Origin: Gordonia westfalica
GTDB taxonomy: Bacteria > Actinomycetota > Actinomycetes > Mycobacteriales > Mycobacteriaceae
Direction of reading: 5' to 3'
NCBI RefSeq assembly: GCF_900105725.1
Contig: NZ_FNLM01000034.1
Span: 1,736,001-1,800,000 of the forward strand
DNA length: 64,000 nucleotides
Position 1 is the stretch's first letter. Each line of letters opens with the position of its first letter. The notes beneath the pieces were generated by a model that saw only the letters and a list, made by a program, of their open reading frames with translations, made no database searches and was not told the DNA's origin. The position numbers were made by a program, and so were the translations under genes. Below, in pieces: positions 63,587 to 64,000 of this stretch.

Positions 63587-64000
63587 GTGATCGGGCGCAT
63601 GGGGATCGACGACATCGCACCCCTGGTCTCCGCCGGGCAGCAGCCCGCGAAAGCCGTTGTGGGAGAGTTCTTCCCGGTCAGCACCACGGCGTGGCGCGAA
63701 GGTCACGACGCGATCGGGGTCACGCTGCACGTCGAGGCTCCCCGCCACGGCGTTCTCGACATCCGGATGACCCCGACCCCCGAACCGGACACGTTCAACG
63801 CGGCGTTCGTCCCCGACGCCGTCGGCTTCTGGTCATACCGCATCGAGGCCTGGAGCGACCCCTACACCACCTGGCGGTCCGCGGTCACCAAGAAGCTCGA
63901 TGCCGGTCAGGGCGCCGCCGATCTGGCCAACGACCTCGAGACCGGCGCCCGCATCCTCACGCGCGCCGCCGAGGCCATCGCCGACGAGAACCGCGAACTC
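63587..64000 (+). CDS. glgE: Alpha-1,4-glucan:maltose-1-phosphate maltosyltransferase GlgE (partial, N-terminus)
   Basis: The first 138 residues of GlgE, which extends alpha-glucans with maltose-1-phosphate and is essential in M. tuberculosis. Start at GTG 63587, with GAGGAGG seven bases upstream. MGIDDIAPLVSAGQQPAKAV, VGEFFPVSTTAWREGHDAIG and AFVPDAVGFWSYRIEAWSDP correspond to domain N of GlgE, the dimerising beta-sandwich, and DPYTTWRSAVTKKLDAGQGA leads into the helical insert. The catalytic barrel lies beyond the window. In M. tuberculosis, glgE and glgP are neighbours of dinG in the same way. Confidence 0.93.
   Translation, partial: MIGRMGIDDIAPLVSAGQQPAKAVVGEFFPVSTTAWREGHDAIGVTLHVEAPRHGVLDIRMTPTPEPDTFNAAFVPDAVGFWSYRIEAWSDPYTTWRSAVTKKLDAGQGAADLANDLETGARILTRAAEAIADENREL

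Overview
The window looks like chromosome of a mycolic-acid actinobacterium, most probably Gordonia or a close relative. This rests on very high G+C, a giant type I fatty acid synthase of about 3,080 residues followed by acpS, a phage lysin B of the mycolate-esterase type, and gene order matching Mycobacterium tuberculosis in two blocks: DUF3618-bcp-acpS-fas (Rv2520c to Rv2524c) and Rv1343c/Rv1342c-rdgB-rph-Rv1339-murI-rhomboid-cysM-cysO-mec followed by Rv1333-Rv1332-clpS-pncB-dinG-glgE. The genus is an inference; no rRNA lies in the window.

Layout. (1) 1 to about 13,990: one end of an integrated siphovirus-type prophage. Reading leftward on the minus strand: HTH/excisionase-like gene, small genes, HNH nuclease, terminase small and large subunits, lysin B, portal, amidase, holin-like genes, prohead protease-capsid, connector and tail genes, tape measure, and a minor tail protein running off the left edge. 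A divergent pair of promoters and a Cro/CI-type regulator sit near the boundary, which falls in a tRNA-Lys gene. No integrase is inside the window. Terminase carries a frameshift and the amidase an in-frame stop. A 33-residue gene with its own terminator lies on the opposite strand inside the late region. (2) 14.0-16.1 kb: DUF3618 protein, Bcp peroxiredoxin, TetR regulator, AcpS. (3) 16.1-25.4 kb: fas. (4) 25.9-33.7 kb: HIT protein, sirtuin, a large SF1 helicase-nuclease, a rhodanese lacking its cysteine, a DEAD-box helicase. (5) 33.9-44.2 kb: FadD15-like acyl-CoA synthetase, OpgC-like membrane protein, a Cys/Met-metabolism PLP enzyme, DUF1206 protein, a frameshifted methyltransferase, an iron-box-controlled divergent pair of secreted proteins, and tRNA-Leu.

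(6) 45.1-50.1 kb: an insertion-sequence cluster placed between Rv1342c and Rv1341 homologues. It holds an IS1380-type element with terminal repeats and a 5-bp target duplication, then an IS110-type element whose transposase is split after codon 9 by an IS256-type element. Tandem and inverted repeats border the cluster. (7) 50.1-64.0 kb: the conserved murI/cysM cluster on the minus strand, a lipoprotein, a DUF4189 protein, DmpA-type peptidase, DUF2017 protein and ClpS, then NAD salvage genes pncB and pncA, dinG, and the start of glgE.

Caution for the reader: three disruptions (terminase once, methyltransferase twice) are each explained by one missing base in a run of C or G. They may be homopolymer sequencing errors rather than real mutations.
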